Made by a program: the position numbers and the translations under genes. 64,000 nucleotides of DNA, from contig NW_027327626.1 in NCBI RefSeq assembly GCF_047675955.1, positions 992,001-1,056,000 of the forward strand, in the 5' to 3' direction. Origin of the DNA: Chlorocebus sabaeus (Eukaryota > Chordata > Mammalia > Primates > Cercopithecidae). This document shows, one piece after another, positions 33,481 through 46,435 of this stretch; position 1 is the first letter of the stretch; each line of letters begins with the position of its first letter. The notes below the pieces were generated by a model, which saw only the letters and a program-made list of their open reading frames with translations, did no database searches and was not told the DNA's origin.

Positions 33481-34830
33481 CCTTCAAGAAGCCTTTCGCT
33501 AAGGCTGTTCTTGTGGAGTTGGCAAAGGATTATTTGGAAGCCCATAGAGGGCTATGGTGAAAAAGGAAATATCTTCCGTTCAAAACTGGAAAGAAGCTTT
33601 CTGAGAAACTGCTCTGTGTTCTGTTAATTCTTCTTACAGAGTTACATCTTTCCCTTCAAGAAGCCTTTCACTAAGGCTGTTCTTGTGGAATTGGACAAAG
33701 GGATATTTGGAAGTCCATAGAGGGCTATGGTGAAAAAGGAAATATGTTCCGTTCAAAACTGGAAAGAAGCTTTCTGAGAAACTGCTCTGTGTTCTGTTAA
33801 TTCATCTCAAAGAGTTACATCTTTCCCTTCAAGAAGCCTGTCGCTAAGGCTGTTCTTGTGGAATTGGCAAAGGGATATTTGGAAGCCCATAGAAGGCTAT
33901 GGTGAAAAAGGAAATATCTTCCGTTCAAAACTGGAAAGAAGCTTTCTGAGAAACTGCTCTGTGTTCTGTTAATTCATCTCACAGAGTTACATCTTTCCCT
34001 TCAAGAAGCCTGTCGCTAAGGCTGTTCTTGTGGAATTGGCAAAGGGATATTTGGAAGCCCATAGAGGGCTATGGTGAAAAAGGAAATACCTTCCGTTCAA
34101 AACTGGAAAGAAGCTTTCTGAGAAACTGCTCTGTGTTCTGTTAATTCATCTCACAGAGTTACATATTTCCCTTCAAGAAGCCTTTCGCTAAGGCTGTTCT
34201 TGTGGAATTGGCAAAGGGATATTTGGAAGCCCATAGAGAGCTATGGTGAAAAAGGAAATATCTTCCGTTCAAAACTGTAAAGAAGCTTTCTGAGAAACTG
34301 CTCTGCGTTCTGTTAATTCATCTCACAGAGTTACATCTTTCCCTTCAAGAAGCCTTTCGCTAAGGCTGTTCTTCTGGAATTGGCAAAGGGATATTTGGAA
34401 GCCCATAGAGGGCTATGGTGAAAAAGGAATTATCTTCCGTTCAAAACTGGAAAGAAGCTTTCTGAGAAACTGCTCTGTGTTCTGTTAATTCATCTCACAG
34501 AGTTACATCTTTCCCTTCAAGAAGCCTGTCGCTAAGGCTGTTCTTGTGGAATTGGCAAAGGGATATTTGGAAGCCCATAGAGGGCTATGGTGAAAAAGGA
34601 AATATCTTCCGTTAAAACTGGAAAGAAGCTTTCTGAGAAACTGCTCTGTGTTCTGTTAATTCATCTCACAGAGTTACATCTTTCCCTTCAAGAAGCCTGT
34701 CGCTAAGGCTGTTCTTGTGGAATTGGCAAAGGGATATTTGGAAGCCCATAGAGGGCTATGGTGAAAAAGGAAATATCTTCCGTTCAAAACTGGAAAGAAG
34801 CTTTCTGAGAAACTGCTCTGTGTTCTGTTA
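33480..34830 (+). repeat. Block F, copy 1
   Basis: Linked markers are GGAGTTGGCAAAGGATTATTTGG (33515), AATTCTTCTTACAG (about 33625), TTTCACTAAGG with TTGGACAAAGG and AAGTCCATAG (about 33667-33717), ATCTCAAAGAG (about 33804), ACATATTTCCC (about 34161), ACTGTAAAG (about 34275) and the deletion CGTTAAAACTGG (about 34611). The series repeats at 36750-38095 (offset 3268 bp, 19 monomers) and at 43457-44800 (a further 6707 bp). Confidence 0.85.
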
Positions 34831-35160
34831 ATTTATCTCACAGAGTTACATCTTTCCCTTCAAGAAGCCTTTCGCTAAGGCTGTTCTTGTGGAATTGGCA
34901 AAGGGATATTTGGAAGCCCATAGAGGGCTATGGTGAAAAAGGAAATATCTTCCGTTCAAAACTGGAAAGAAGCTTTCTGAGAAACTGCTCTGTGTTCTGT
35001 TAATTTATCTCACAGAGTTACATCTTTCCCTTCAAGAAGCCTTTCGCTAAGGCTGTTCTTGTGGAATTGGCAAAGGGATATTTGGAAGCCCATAGAGGGC
35101 TATGGTGAAAAAGGAAATATCTTCCGTTCAAAACTGGAAAGAAGCTTTCTGAGAAACTGC
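34831..35160 (+). repeat. Two neighbouring TTTATCTCAC monomers
   Basis: Two successive monomers both read GTTAATTTATCTCAC (about 34829 and 35001) and look identical otherwise, which fits a single-monomer tandem duplication. They lack the TTATAG change that accompanies TTTATCTCAC elsewhere. Confidence 0.7.
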
Positions 35161-36700
35161 TCTGTGTTCTGTTAATTCATCTCACAGAGTTACATCTTTC
35201 CCTTCAAGAAGCCTTTCGCTAAGGCTGTTCTTGTGGAATTGGAAAAGGGATATTTGGAAGCCCATAGAGGGCTATGGTGAAAAAGGAAATATCTTCCGTT
35301 CAAAACTGGAAAGAAGCTTTCTGAGAAACTGCTCTGTGTTCTGATAATTCATCTCACAGAGTTACATCTTTCCCTTCAAGAAGCCTTTCGCTAAGGCTGT
35401 TCTTGTGGAATTGGCCAAGGGATATTTGGAAGCCCATAGAGGGCTATGGTGAAAAAGGAAATATCTTCCGTTCAAAGCTGGAAAGAAGCTTTCTGAGAAA
35501 ATGCTCTGTGTTCTGTTAATTCATCTCACAGAGTTACATCTTTCTCTTCAAGAAGCCTTTCGCTCTGGCTGTTCTTGTGGAATAGGAAAAGGGATATTTG
35601 GAAGCCCATAGTGGGCTATGGTGAATAAGGAAATATCTTCCGTTCAAAACTGGAAAGAAGCTTTCTGAGAAACTGCTCTGTGTTCTCTTAATTCATCTCA
35701 CAGAGTTACATCTTTCCGTTCAAGAAGCCTTTCGCTAAGACTGTTCTTGTAGAATTGGCGAAGGGATATTTGGAAGCCCATAGAGGGCTATGGTGAAAAA
35801 GGAAATACCTTCCGTTCAAAACTGGAAAGAAGCTTTCTGAGAAACTGCTCTGTGTTCTGTTAATTCATCTCACAGAGTTACATCTTTCCCTTCAAGAAGC
35901 CTTTCGCTAAGGCTGTTCTTGTGGAATTGGCAAAGGGATATTTGGAAGCCCATAGAGGGCTATGGTGAAAAAGGAAATATCTTCCGTTCAAAACTGGAAA
36001 GAAGCTTTCTGAGAAACTGCTCTGTGTTCTGTTAATTCATCTCACAGAGTTACATCTTTCCATTCAGGAAGCCTTTCGCTAAGGCTGTTCTAGTGGAATT
36101 GGAAAAGGGATATTTGGAAGCCCATAGAGGGCTATGGTGAAAAAGGAAATATCTTCCGTTCAAAACTGGAAAGAAGCTTTCTGAGAAACTGCTTTGTGTT
36201 CTGTTAATTCATCTCACAGAGTTACATCTTTCCCTTCAAGAAGCCTTTCGCTAAGGCTGTTCTTGTGGAATTGGCAAAGGGATATTTGGAAGCCCATAGA
36301 GGGCTATGGTGAAAAAGGAAATATCTTCCGTTCAAAAGTGGAAAGAAGCTTTCTGAGAAACTGCTCTGTGTTCTTTTAATTTATCTCACAGAGTTACATC
36401 TTTCCGTTCAAGAAGCCTTTCGCTAAGACTGTTCTTGTAGAATTGGCAAAGGGATATTTGGAAGCACAGAGAGGGCTATGGTGAAAAAGGAAATATCTTC
36501 CGTTCAAAACTGGAAAGAAGCTTTCTGAGAAACTGCTCTGTGTTCTGTTAATTCATCTCACAGAGTTACATCTTTCCCTTCAAGAAGCCTTTCGCTAAGG
36601 CTGTTCTTGTGGAATTGGCAAAGGGATATTTGGAAGCCCATAGAGGGCTATGGTGAAAAAGGAAATATCTTCCGTTCAAAACTGGAAAGAAGCTTTCTGA
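35160..36700 (+). repeat. Block G, copy 1, with a 3-monomer loss
   Basis: This matches 38770-40825: TCTGATAATTC, CCAAGG, CAAAGCTGG with AAAATGCTC, CGCTCTGGCTG, GAATAGGAAAAGG, later TTCCATTCAGGAAG, TTTGTGTTC, CAAAAGTGG and AAGCACAGAGAGG. The offset is 3612 bp (21 monomers) up to about 35590 and 4128 bp (24 monomers) after it, so exactly 516 bp is missing here. The junction monomer joins GAATAGGAAAAGG directly to CATAGTGGGC. Confidence 0.87.
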
Positions 36701-36749
36701 GAAACTACTCTGTGTTCTCTTAATTCATCTCACAGAGTTACATCTTTCC

Positions 36750-39728
36750 CTTCAAGAAGCCTTTCGCTAAGGCTGTTCTTGTGGAGTTGGCAAAGGATTA
36801 TTTGGAAGCCCATAGAGAGCTATGGTGAAAAAGGAAATATCTTCCGTTCAAAACTGGAAAGAAGCTTTCTGAGAAACTGCTCTGTGTTCTGTTAATTCTT
36901 CTTACAGAGTTACATCTTTCCCTTCAAGAAGCCTTTCACTAAGGCTGTTCTTGTGGAATTGGACAAAGGGATATTTGGAAGTCCATAGAGGGCTATGGTG
37001 AAAAAGGAAATATGTTCCGTTCAAAACTGGAAAGAAGCTTTCTGAGAAACTGCTCTGTGTTCTGTTAATTCATCTCAAAGAGTTACATCGTTCCCTTCAA
37101 GAAGCCTGTCGCTAAGGCTGTTCTTGTGGAATTGGCAAAGGGATATTTGGAAGCCCATAGAGGGCTATGGTGAAAAAGGAAATATCTTCCGTTCAAAACT
37201 GGAAAGAAGCTTTCTGAGAAACTGCTCTGTGTTCTGTTAATTCATCTCACAGAGTTACATCTTTCCCTTCAAGAAGCCTGTCGCTAAGGCTGTTCTTGTG
37301 GAATTGGCAAAGGGATATTTGGAAGCCCATAGAGGGCTATGGTGAAAAAGGAAATACCTTCCGTTCAAAACTGGAAAGAAGCTTTCTGAGAAACTGCTCT
37401 GTGTTCTGTTAATTCATCTCACAGAGTTACATATTTCCCTTCAAGAAGCCTTTCGCTAAGGCTGTTCTTGTGGAATTGGCAAAGGGATATTTGGAAGCCC
37501 ATAGAGGGCTATGGTGAAAAAGGAAATATCTTCCGTTCAAAACTGTAAAGAAGCTTTCTGAGAAACTGCTCTGCGTTCTGTTAATTCATCTCACAGAGTT
37601 ACATCTTTCCCTTCAAGAAGCCTTTCGCTAAGGCTGTTCTTGTGGAATTGGCAAAGGGATATTTGGAAGCCCATAGAGGGCTATGGTGAAAAAGGAAATA
37701 TCTTCCGTTCAAAACTGGAAAGAAGCTTTCTGAGAAACTGCTCTGTGTTCTGTTAATTCATCTCACAGAGTTACATCTTTCCCTTCAAGAAGCCTGTCGC
37801 TAAGGCTGTTCTTGTGGAATTGGCAAAGGGATATTTGGAAGCCCATAGAGGGCTATGGTGAAAAAGGAAATATCTTCCGTTAAAACTGGAAAGAAGCTTT
37901 CTGAGAAACTGCTCTGTGTTCTGTTAATTCATCTCACAGAGTTACATCTTTCCCTTCAAGAAGCCTGTCGCTAAGGCTGTTCTTGTGGAATTGGCAAAGG
38001 GATATTTGGAAGCCCATAGAGGGCTATGGTGAAAAAGGAAATATCTTCCGTTCAAAACTGGAAAGAAGCTTTCTGAAAAACTGCTCTGTGTTCTGTTAAT
38101 TTATGACACAGAGTTACATCTTTCCCTTCAAGAAGCCTTTCTCTAAGGCTGTTCTTGTGGAATTGGCAAAGGGATATTTGGAAGCCCTTAGAGGGCTATG
38201 GTGAAAAAGGAAATATCTTCCGTTCAAAACTGGAAAGAAGCTTTCTGAGAAACTGCTCTGTGTTCTGTCAATTCATCACACAGAGTTACATCTTTCCCTC
38301 CAAGAAGACTTCCGCTGAGGCTGTTCTTGTGGAATTGTCAAAGGGATATTTGGAAGCCCATAGAGGGCTATGGTGAAAAAGGAAATATCTTCCGTTCAAA
38401 ACTGGAAAGAAGCTTTCTGAGAAACTGCTCTGTGTTCTGTTCATTTATCTCACAGAGTTACATCTTTCCCTTCAAGAAGCCTTTCGCTAAGGCTGTTCTT
38501 ATAGAATTGGCAAAGGGATATTTGGAAGCCCATAGAGGGCTATGGTGAAAAAGGAAATATCTTCCGTTCAAAACTGGAAAGAAGCTTTCTGAGAAACTGC
38601 TCTGTGTTCTGTTAATTTATCTCACAGAGTTACATCTTTCCCTTCAAGAAGCCTTTCGCTAAGGCTGTTCTTATAGAATTGGCAAAGGGATATTTGGAAG
38701 CCCATAGAGGGCTATGGTGAAAAAGGAAATATCTTCCGTTCAAAACTGGAAAGAAGCTTTCTGAGAAACTGCTCTGTGTTCTGTTAATTCATCTCACAGA
38801 GTTACATCTTTCCCTTCAAGAAGCCTTTCGCTAAGGCTGTTCTTGTGGAATTGGAAAAGGGATATTTGGAAGCCCATAGAGGGCTATGGTGAAAAAGGAA
38901 ATATCTTCCGTTCAAAACTGGAAAGAAGCTTTCTGAGAAACTGCTCTGTGTTCTGATAATTCATCTCACAGAGTTACATCTTTCCCTTCAAGAAGCCTTT
39001 CGCTAAGGCTGTTCTTGTGGAATTGGCCAAGGGATATTTGGAAGCCCATAGAGGGCTATGGTGAAAAAGGAAATATCTTCCGTTCAAAGCTGGAAAGAAG
39101 CTTTCTGAGAAAATGCTCTGTGTTCTGTTAATTCATCTCACAGAGTTACATCTTTCTCTTCAAGAAGCCTTTCGCTCTGGCTGTTCTTGTGGAATAGGAA
39201 AAGGGATATTTGGAAGCCCATAGAGGGCTATGGTGAAAAAGGAAATATCTTCCGGTCAAAATCGGAAAGAAGCTTTCTGAGAAACTGCTCTGTGTTCTGT
39301 TAATTCATCTCACAGAGTTACATCTTTCCCTTCAAGAAGCCTGTCGCTAAGGCTGTTTTTGTGGAATTGGCAAAGGGATATTTGGAAGCCCATAGAGGGC
39401 TATGGTGAAAAAGGAAATATCTTCCGTTCAAAACTGGAAAGAAGCTTTCTGAGAAACTGCTCTGTGTTCTGTTAATTCATCTCACAGAGTTACATCTTTC
39501 CCTTCAAGAAGCCTTTCGCTAAGGCTGTTCTTGTGGAATTGGCAAAGGGATATTTGGAAGCCCATAGAGGGCTATGTTGAAAAAGGAAATATCTTTCGTT
39601 CAAAACTGGAAAGAAGCTTTCTGAGAAACTGCTCTGTGTTCTGTTAATTCATCTCACAGAGCTACATCTTTCCCTTCAAGAAGCCTTTCGCTAAGGCTGT
39701 TCTTGTGGAACTGGCAAAGGGATATTTG
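36750..39728 (+). repeat. Block H, copy 1 (includes block F, copy 2)
   Basis: About 17 monomers repeat at 43457-46435 at an offset of 6707 bp (39 monomers minus one base). The order is the F markers, then TTTATGACACAG with TTTCTCTAAGG, the ATCACACAG marker monomer (with private CCTCCAAG and CTTCCGCTG at about 38298-38314), TTATAG monomers, TCTGATAATTC, CCAAGG, CAAAGC, CGCTCTGGCTG, CCGGTCAAAATCGG (39252) and ATGTTG with ATCTTTCG (39594). Confidence 0.85.
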
Positions 39729-40825
39729 GAAGCCCATAGTGGGCTATGGTGAATAAGGAAATATCTTCCGTTCAAAACTGGAAAGAAGCTTTCTGAGAAA
39801 CTGCTCTGTGTTCTCTTAATTCATCTCACAGAGTTACATCTTTCCGTTCAAGAAGCCTTTCGCTAAGACTGTTCTTGTAGAATTGGCGAAGGGATATTTG
39901 GAAGCCCATAGAGGGCTATGGTGAAAAAGGAAATACCTTCCGTTCAAAACTGGAAAGAAGCTTTCTGAGAAACTGCTCTGTGTTCTGTTAATTCATCTCA
40001 CAGAGTTGCATCTTTCCCTTCAAGAAGCCTTTCGCTAAGGCTGTTCTTGTGGAATTGGCAAAGGGATATTTGGAAGCCCATAGAGGGCTATGGTGAAAAA
40101 GGAAATATCTTCCGTTCAAAACTGGAAAGAAGCTTTCTGAGAAACTGCTCTGTGTTCTGTTAATTCATCTCACAGAGTTACATCTTTCCATTCAGGAAGC
40201 CTTTCGCTAAGGCTGTTCTTGTGGAATTGGAAAAGGGATATTTGGAAGCCCATAGAGGGCTATGGTGAAAAAGGAAATATCTTCCGTTCAAAACTGGAAA
40301 GAAGCTTTCTGAGAAACTGCTTTGTGTTCTGTTAATTCATCTCACAGAGTTACATCTTTCCCTTCAAGAAGCCTTTCGCTAAGGCTGTTCTTGTGGAATT
40401 GGCAAAGGGATATTTGGAAGCCCATAGAGGGCTATGGTGAAAAAGGAAATATCTTCCGTTCAAAAGTGGAAAGAAGCATTCTGAGAAACTGCTCTGTGTT
40501 CTGTTAATTTATCTCACAGAGTTACATCTTTCCGTTCAAGAAGCCTTTCGCTAAGACCGTTCTTGTAGAATTGGCAAAGGGATATTTGGAAGCACAGAGA
40601 GGGCTATGGTGAAAAAGGAAATATCTTCCGTTCAAAACTGGAAAGAAGCTTTCTGAGAAACTGCTCTGTGTTCTGTTAATTCATCTCACAGAGTTACATC
40701 TTTCCCTTCAAGAAGCCTTTCGCTAAGGCTGTTCTTGTGGAATTGGCAAAGGGATATTTGGAAGCCCATAGAGGGCTATGGTGAAAAAGGAAATATCTTC
40801 CGTTCAAAACTGGAAAGAAGCTTTC
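38770..40825 (+). repeat. Block G, copy 2 (complete form)
   Basis: This is the full-length partner of 35160-36700. It keeps the three monomers missing there: the CCGGTCAAAATCGG monomer, the ATGTTG monomer and the first part of the GAGCTAC / ATAGTGGGC monomer. Private changes are GAGTTGCATC (about 40005), AAGCATTCTG (about 40476, which loses HindIII) and AAGACCGTTC (about 40553). It overlaps the end of block H. Confidence 0.85.
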
Positions 40826-41379
40826 TGAGAAACTGCTCTGTGTTCTGTTAATTCATCTCACAGAGTTACATCTTTCCCTTCAAGAAGCCTTTCGCTAAGG
40901 CTGTTCTTGTGGAACTGGCAAAGGGATATTTGGAAGCCCATAGAGGGATATGGTGAAAAAGGAAATATCTTCCGTTCAAAACTGGAAAGAAGCTTTCTGA
41001 GAAACTGCTCTGTGTTCTCTTAATTCATCTCACAGAGTTACATCTTTCCCTTCAAGAAGCCTTTCGCGAAGGCTGTTCTTGTGGAATTGGCCAAGGGATA
41101 TTTGGAAGCCCATAGAGGGCTATGGTGAAAAAGGAAATATCTTCCGTTCAAAACTGGAAAGAAGCTTTCTGAGAAACTGCTCTGTGTTCTGTTAATTCAT
41201 CTCACAGAGGTACATCTTTCCCTTCAAGAAGCCTTTAGCTAAGACTGTTCTTGTGGAATTGGCAAAGGGATATTTGGAAGCCCATAGAGGGCTATGGTGA
41301 AAAAGGAAATATCTTCCGTTCAAAACTGGAAAGAAGCTTTCTGAGAAACTGCTCTGTGTTCTGTTAATTCATCTCACAG
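40826..41379 (+). repeat. Block D-like monomers before the 688-bp duplication
   Basis: Three to four monomers with GGAACTGG and GAGGGATATGG (about 40911-40950), CTCTTAATTC with CGCGAAGG and CCAAGG (about 41014-41092), and GAGGTACATC with TTTAGCTAAGACTG (about 41206-41245). They correspond to about 19760-20000 in block D. Nothing else is present. Confidence 0.75.
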
Positions 41380-42755
41380 AGTTATATCTTTCCCTTCAAG
41401 AAGCCTTTCGCTAAGGCTGTTCTTGTGGAATTGGCCAAGGGATATTTGGAAGCCCTTAGAGGGCTATGGTGAAAAAGGAAATATCTTCCGTTCAAAACTG
41501 GAAAGAAGCTTTCTGAGAAACTGCTCTGTGTTCTGTTAATTCATCTCACAGAGTTACATCTTTCCCTTCAAGAAGCCTTTCGCTAAGGCTGTTCTTGTAG
41601 AATTGGCAAAGGGATATTTGGAAGCCCATAGAGGGCTATGCTGAAAAAGGAAATAACTTCCGTTCAAAACTGGAAAGAAGCTTTCTGAGAAACTGCTCTG
41701 TGTTCTGTTAATTCATCTCACAGAGTTACATCTTTCCCTTCAAGAAGCCTTTCGCTAAGGCTGTTCTTGTGGAATTGGCAAAGGGATATTTGGAAGCCCA
41801 TAGAGGGCTATGGTGAAAAAGGAAATATCTTCCGTTGAAAACTGGAAAGAAGCTTTCTGAGAAACTGCTCAGTGTTCTGTTAGTTCATCTCACAGAGTTA
41901 CATCTTTCCCTTCAAGAAGCCTTTCGCTAAGGCTGTTCTTGTGGAATTGGCAAAGGGATATTTGGAATCCCATAGAGGGCTATGGTGAAAAAGGAAATAT
42001 CTTCCGTTCAAAACTGGAAAGAAGCTTTCTGAGAAACTGCTCTGTGTTCTGTTAATTCATCTCACAGAGTTATATCTTTCCCTTCAAGAAGCCTTTCGCT
42101 AAGGCTGTTCTTGTGGAATTGGCCAAGGGATATTTGGAAGCCCTTAGAGGGCTATGGTGAAAAAGGAAATATCTTCCGTTCAAAACTGGAAAGAAGCTTT
42201 CTGAGAAACTGCTCTGTGTTCTGTTAATTCATCTCACAGAGTTACATCTTTCCCTTCAAGAAGCCTTTCGCTAAGGCTGTTCTTGTAGAATTGGCAAAGG
42301 GATATTTGGAAGCCCATAGAGGGCTATGCTGAAAAAGGAAATAACTTCCGTTCAAAACTGGAAAGAAGCTTTCTGAGAAACTGCTCTGTGTTCTGTTAAT
42401 TCATCTCACAGAGTTACATCTTTCCCTTCAAGAAGCCTTTCGCTAAGGCTGTTCTTGTGGAATTGGCAAAGGGATATTTGGAAGCCCATAGAGGGCTATG
42501 GTGAAAAAGGAAATATCTTCCGTTGAAAACTGGAAAGAAGCTTTCTGAGAAACTGCTCAGTGTTCTGTTAGTTCATCTCACAGAGTTACATCTTTCCCTT
42601 CAAGAAGCCTTTCGCTAAGGCTGTTCTTGTGGAATTGGCAAAGGGATATTTGGAATCCCATAGAGGGCTATGGTGAAAAAGGAAATATCTTCCGTTCAAA
42701 ACTGGAAAGAAGCTTTCTGAGAAACTGCTCTGTGTTCTGTTAATTCATCTCACAG
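41380..42755 (+). repeat. 4-monomer tandem duplication (2 x 688 bp)
   Basis: The units 41380-42067 and 42068-42755 look identical. Each has GAGTTATATC with CCAAGG and CCCTTAGAGG, then TTGTAGAATTGG with CTATGCTG and AAATAACTTCC, then a consensus monomer with CGTTGAAAAC, then GCTCAGTG with GTTAGTTC and GGAATCCC. Sequence identity extends on the left to about 41278, so the breakpoint cannot be placed more exactly. I saw no difference between the copies, so this is the most recent or best homogenised duplication in the window. Confidence 0.9.
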
Positions 42756-43456
42756 AGTTACATCTTTCCCTTCAAGAAGCCTTTCGCTAAGGCTGTTCTT
42801 GTGTAATTGGCAAAGGGATATTTGGAAGCCCATAGAGGGCTATGGTGAAAAAGGAAATATCTTCCGTTCAATATTGGAAAGAAGCTTTCTGAGAAACTGC
42901 TCTGTGTTCTGTTAATTCATCTCACAGAGTTACATCTTTCCCTTCAAGAAGCCTTTCGCTAAGGCTGTTCTTGTGGAATTGTCAAAGGGATATTTGGAAG
43001 CCCATAGAGGGCTATGGTGAAAAAGGAAATATCTTCCGTTCAAAACTGGAAAGAAGCTTTCTGAGAAACTGCACTGTGTTCTGTTAATTCATCTCACAGA
43101 GTTACATCTTTCCCTTCAAGAAGCCTTTCGCTAAGGCTGTTCTTGTGGAATTGGCAAAGGGATATTTGGAAGCCCATAGAGGGCTACGGTGAAAAAGGAA
43201 ATATATTCCGTTCAAAACTGGAAAGAAGGTTTCTGAGAAACTGCTCTCTGTTCCGTTAATTCATCTCACAGAGTTACTTCCTCCCCTTCAAGAAGCCTTT
43301 CGCTAAGGCTGTTCTTGTGGAATTGGCAAATGATATTTGGAAGCCCGTAGAGGGCTATGGTGAAAAAGGAAATATCTTCCGTTCAAAACTGGAAAGAAGC
43401 TTTCTGAGAAACTGCTCTGTGTTCTGTTAATTCATCTCACAGAGTTACATCTTTCC
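42756..43456 (+). repeat. Repeat of the block E tail
   Basis: The series GTGTAATTGG, CAATATTGG, TTGTCAAAGG, GCACTGTG, CTACGG with ATATTCCG, GAAGGTTTC, CTCTCTGTTCCG with TTACTTCCTCCCC, and the shortened GGCAAATGATATTTGG (about 43327) follows that of 24700-25290 and 30940-31480. The shared one-base deletion confirms common descent. Confidence 0.82.
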
Positions 43457-46435
43457 CTTCAAGAAGCCTTTCGCTAAGGCTGTTCTTGCGGAGTTGGCAA
43501 AGGGATATTTGGAAGCCCATAGAGGGCTATGGTGAAAAAGGAAATATCTTCCGTTCAAAACTGGAAAGAAGCTTTCTGAGAAACTGCTCTGTGTTCTGTT
43601 AATTCTTCTCACAGAGTTACATCTTTCCCTTCAAGAAGCCTTTCACTAAGGCTGTTCTTGTGGAATTGGACAAAGGGATATTTGGAAGCCCATAGAGGGC
43701 TATGGTGAAAAAGGAAATATGTTCCGTTCAAAACTGGAAAGAAGCTTTCTGAGAAACTGCTCTGTGTTCTGTTAATTCATCTCAAAGAGTTACATCTTTC
43801 CCTTCAAGAAGCCTGTCGCTAAGGCTGTTCTTGTGGAATTGGCAAAGGGATATTTGGAAGCCCATAGAGGGCTATGGTGAAAAAGGAAATATCTTCCGTT
43901 CAAAACTGGAAAGAAGCTTTCTGAGAAACTGCTCTGTGTTCTGTTAATTCATCTCACAGAGTTACATCTTTCCCTTCAAGAAGCCTGTCGCTAAGGCTGT
44001 TCTTGTGGAATTGGCAAAGGGATATTTGGAAGCCCATAGAGGGCTATGGTGAAAAAGGAAATACCTTCCGTTCAAAACTGGAAAGAAACTTTCTGAGAAA
44101 CTGCTCTGTGTTCTGTTAATTCATCTCACAGAGTTACATATTTCCCTTCAAGAAGCCTTTCGCTAAGGCTGTTCTTGTGGAATTGGCAAAGGGATATTTG
44201 GAAGCCCATAGAGGGCTATGGTGAAAAAGGAAATATCTTCCGTTCAAAACTGTAAAGAAGCTTTCTGAGAAACTGCTCTGTGTTCTGTTAATTCATCTCA
44301 CAGAGTTACATCTTTCCCTTCAAGAAGCCTTTCGCTAAGGCTGTTCTTGTGGAATTGGCAAAGGGATATTTGGAAGCCCATAGAGGGCTATGGTGAAAAA
44401 GGAAATATCTTCCGTTCAAAACTGGAAAGAAGCTTTCTGAGAAACTGCTCTGTGTTCTGTTAATTCATCTCACAGAGTTACACCTTTCCCTTCAAGAAGC
44501 CTGTCGCTAAGGCTGTTCTTGTGGAATTGGCAAAGGGATATTTGGAAGCCCATAGAGGGCTATGGTGAAAAAGGAAATATCTTCCGTTAAAACTGGAAAG
44601 AAGCTTTCTGAGAAACTGCTCTGTGTTCTGTTAATTCATCTCACAGAGTTACATCTTTCCCTTCAAGAAGCCTGTCGCTAAGGCTGTTCTTGTGGAATTG
44701 GCAAAGGGATATTTGGAAGCCCATAGAGGGCTATGGTGAAAAAGGAAATATCTTCCGTTCAAAACTGGAAAGAAGCTTTCTGAGAAACTGCTCTGTGTTC
44801 TGTTAATTTATGACACAGAGTTACATCTTTCCCTTCAAGAAGCCTTTCTCTAAGGCTGTTCTTGTGGAATTGGCAAAGGGATATTTGGAAGCCCTTAGAG
44901 GGCTATGGTGAAAAAGGAAATATCTTCCGTTCAAAACTGGAAAGAAGCTTTCTGAGAAACTGCTCTGTGTTCTGTCAATTCATCACACAGAGTTACATCT
45001 TTCCCTTCAAGAAGACTTTCGCTGAGGCTGTTCTTGTGGAATTGTCAAAGGGATATTTGGAAGCCCATAGAGGGCTATGGTGAAAAAGGAAATATCTTCC
45101 GTTCAAAACTGGAAAGAAGCTTTCTGAGAAACTGCTCTGTGTTCTGTTAATTCATCTCACAGAGTTCCATCTTTCCCTTCAAGAAGCCTTTCGCTAAGGC
45201 TGTTCTTGTGGAATTGGCAAAGGGATATTTGGAAGCCCATAGAGGGCTATGGTGAAAAAGGAAATATCTTCCGTTCAAAACTGGAAAGAAGCTTTCTGAG
45301 AAACTGCTCTGTGTTCTGTTAATTTATCTCACAGAGTTACATCTTTCCCTTCAAGAAGCCTTTCGCTAAGGCTGTTCTTATAGAATTGGCAAAGGGATAT
45401 TTGGAAGCCCATAGAGGGCTATGGTGAAAAAGGAAATATCTTCCGTTCAAAACTGGAAAGAAGCTTTCTGAGAAACTGCTCTGTGTTCTGTTAATTCATC
45501 TCACAGAGTTACATCTTTCCCTTCAAGAAGCCTTTCGCTAAGGCTGTTCTTGTGGAATTGGAAAAGGGATATTTGGAAGCCCATAGAGGGCTATGGTGAA
45601 AAAGGAAATATCTTCCGTTCAAAACTGGAAAGAAGCTTTCTGAGAAACTGCTCTGTGTTCTGTTAATTCATCTCACAGAGTTACATCTTTCCCTTCAAGA
45701 AGCCTTTCGCTAAGGCTGTTCTTGTGGAATTGGCCAAGGGATATTTGGAAGCCCATAGAGGGCTATGGTGAAAAAGGAAATATCTTCCGTTCAAAGTTGG
45801 AAAGAAGCTTTCTGAGAAACTGCTCTGTGTTCTGTTAATTCATCTCACAGAGTTACATCTTTCTCTTCAAGAATCCTTTCGCTATGGCTGTTCTTGTGGA
45901 ATAGGAAAAGGGATATTTGGAAGCCCATAGAGGGCTATGGTGAAAAAGGAAATATCTTCCGGTCAAAACCGGAAAGAAGCTTTCTGAGAAACTGCTCTGT
46001 GTTCTGTTAATTCATCTCACAGAGTTACATCTTTCCCTTCAAGAAGCCTGTCGCTAAGGCTGTTCTTGTGGAATTGGCAAAGGGATATTTGGAAGCCCAT
46101 AGAGGGCTATGGTGAAAAAGGAAATATCTTCCGTTCAAAACTGGAAAGAAGCTTTCTGAGAAACTGCCCTGTGTTCTGTTAATTCATCTCACAGAGTTAC
46201 ATCTTTCCCTTCAAGAAGCCTTTCGCTAAGGCTGTTCTTGTGGAATTGGCAAAGGGATATTTGGAAGCCCATAGAGGGCTATGTTGAAAAAGGAAATATC
46301 TTTCGTTCAAAACTGGAAAGAAGCTTTCTGAGAAACTGCTCTGTGTTCTGTTAATTCATCTCACAGAGCTACATGTTTCCCTTCAAGAAGCCTTTCGCTA
46401 AGGCTGTTCTTGTGGAACTGGCAAAGGGATATTTG
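43457..46435 (+). repeat. Block H, copy 2 (includes block F, copy 3)
   Basis: This repeats 36750-39728 at an offset of 6707 bp. Private changes include TTGCGGAGTTGG (about 43487), AAAGAAACTTTC (about 44085, which loses HindIII), TTACACC (about 44477), GTTCCATC (about 45166), CAAAGTTGG (about 45793), GAATCCTTTCG (about 45871), GCCCTGTG (about 46166) and CTACATGTTTCCC (about 46371). The CCGGT...ACCGG hairpin at 45957 is intact here but broken in copy 1. Confidence 0.85.
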
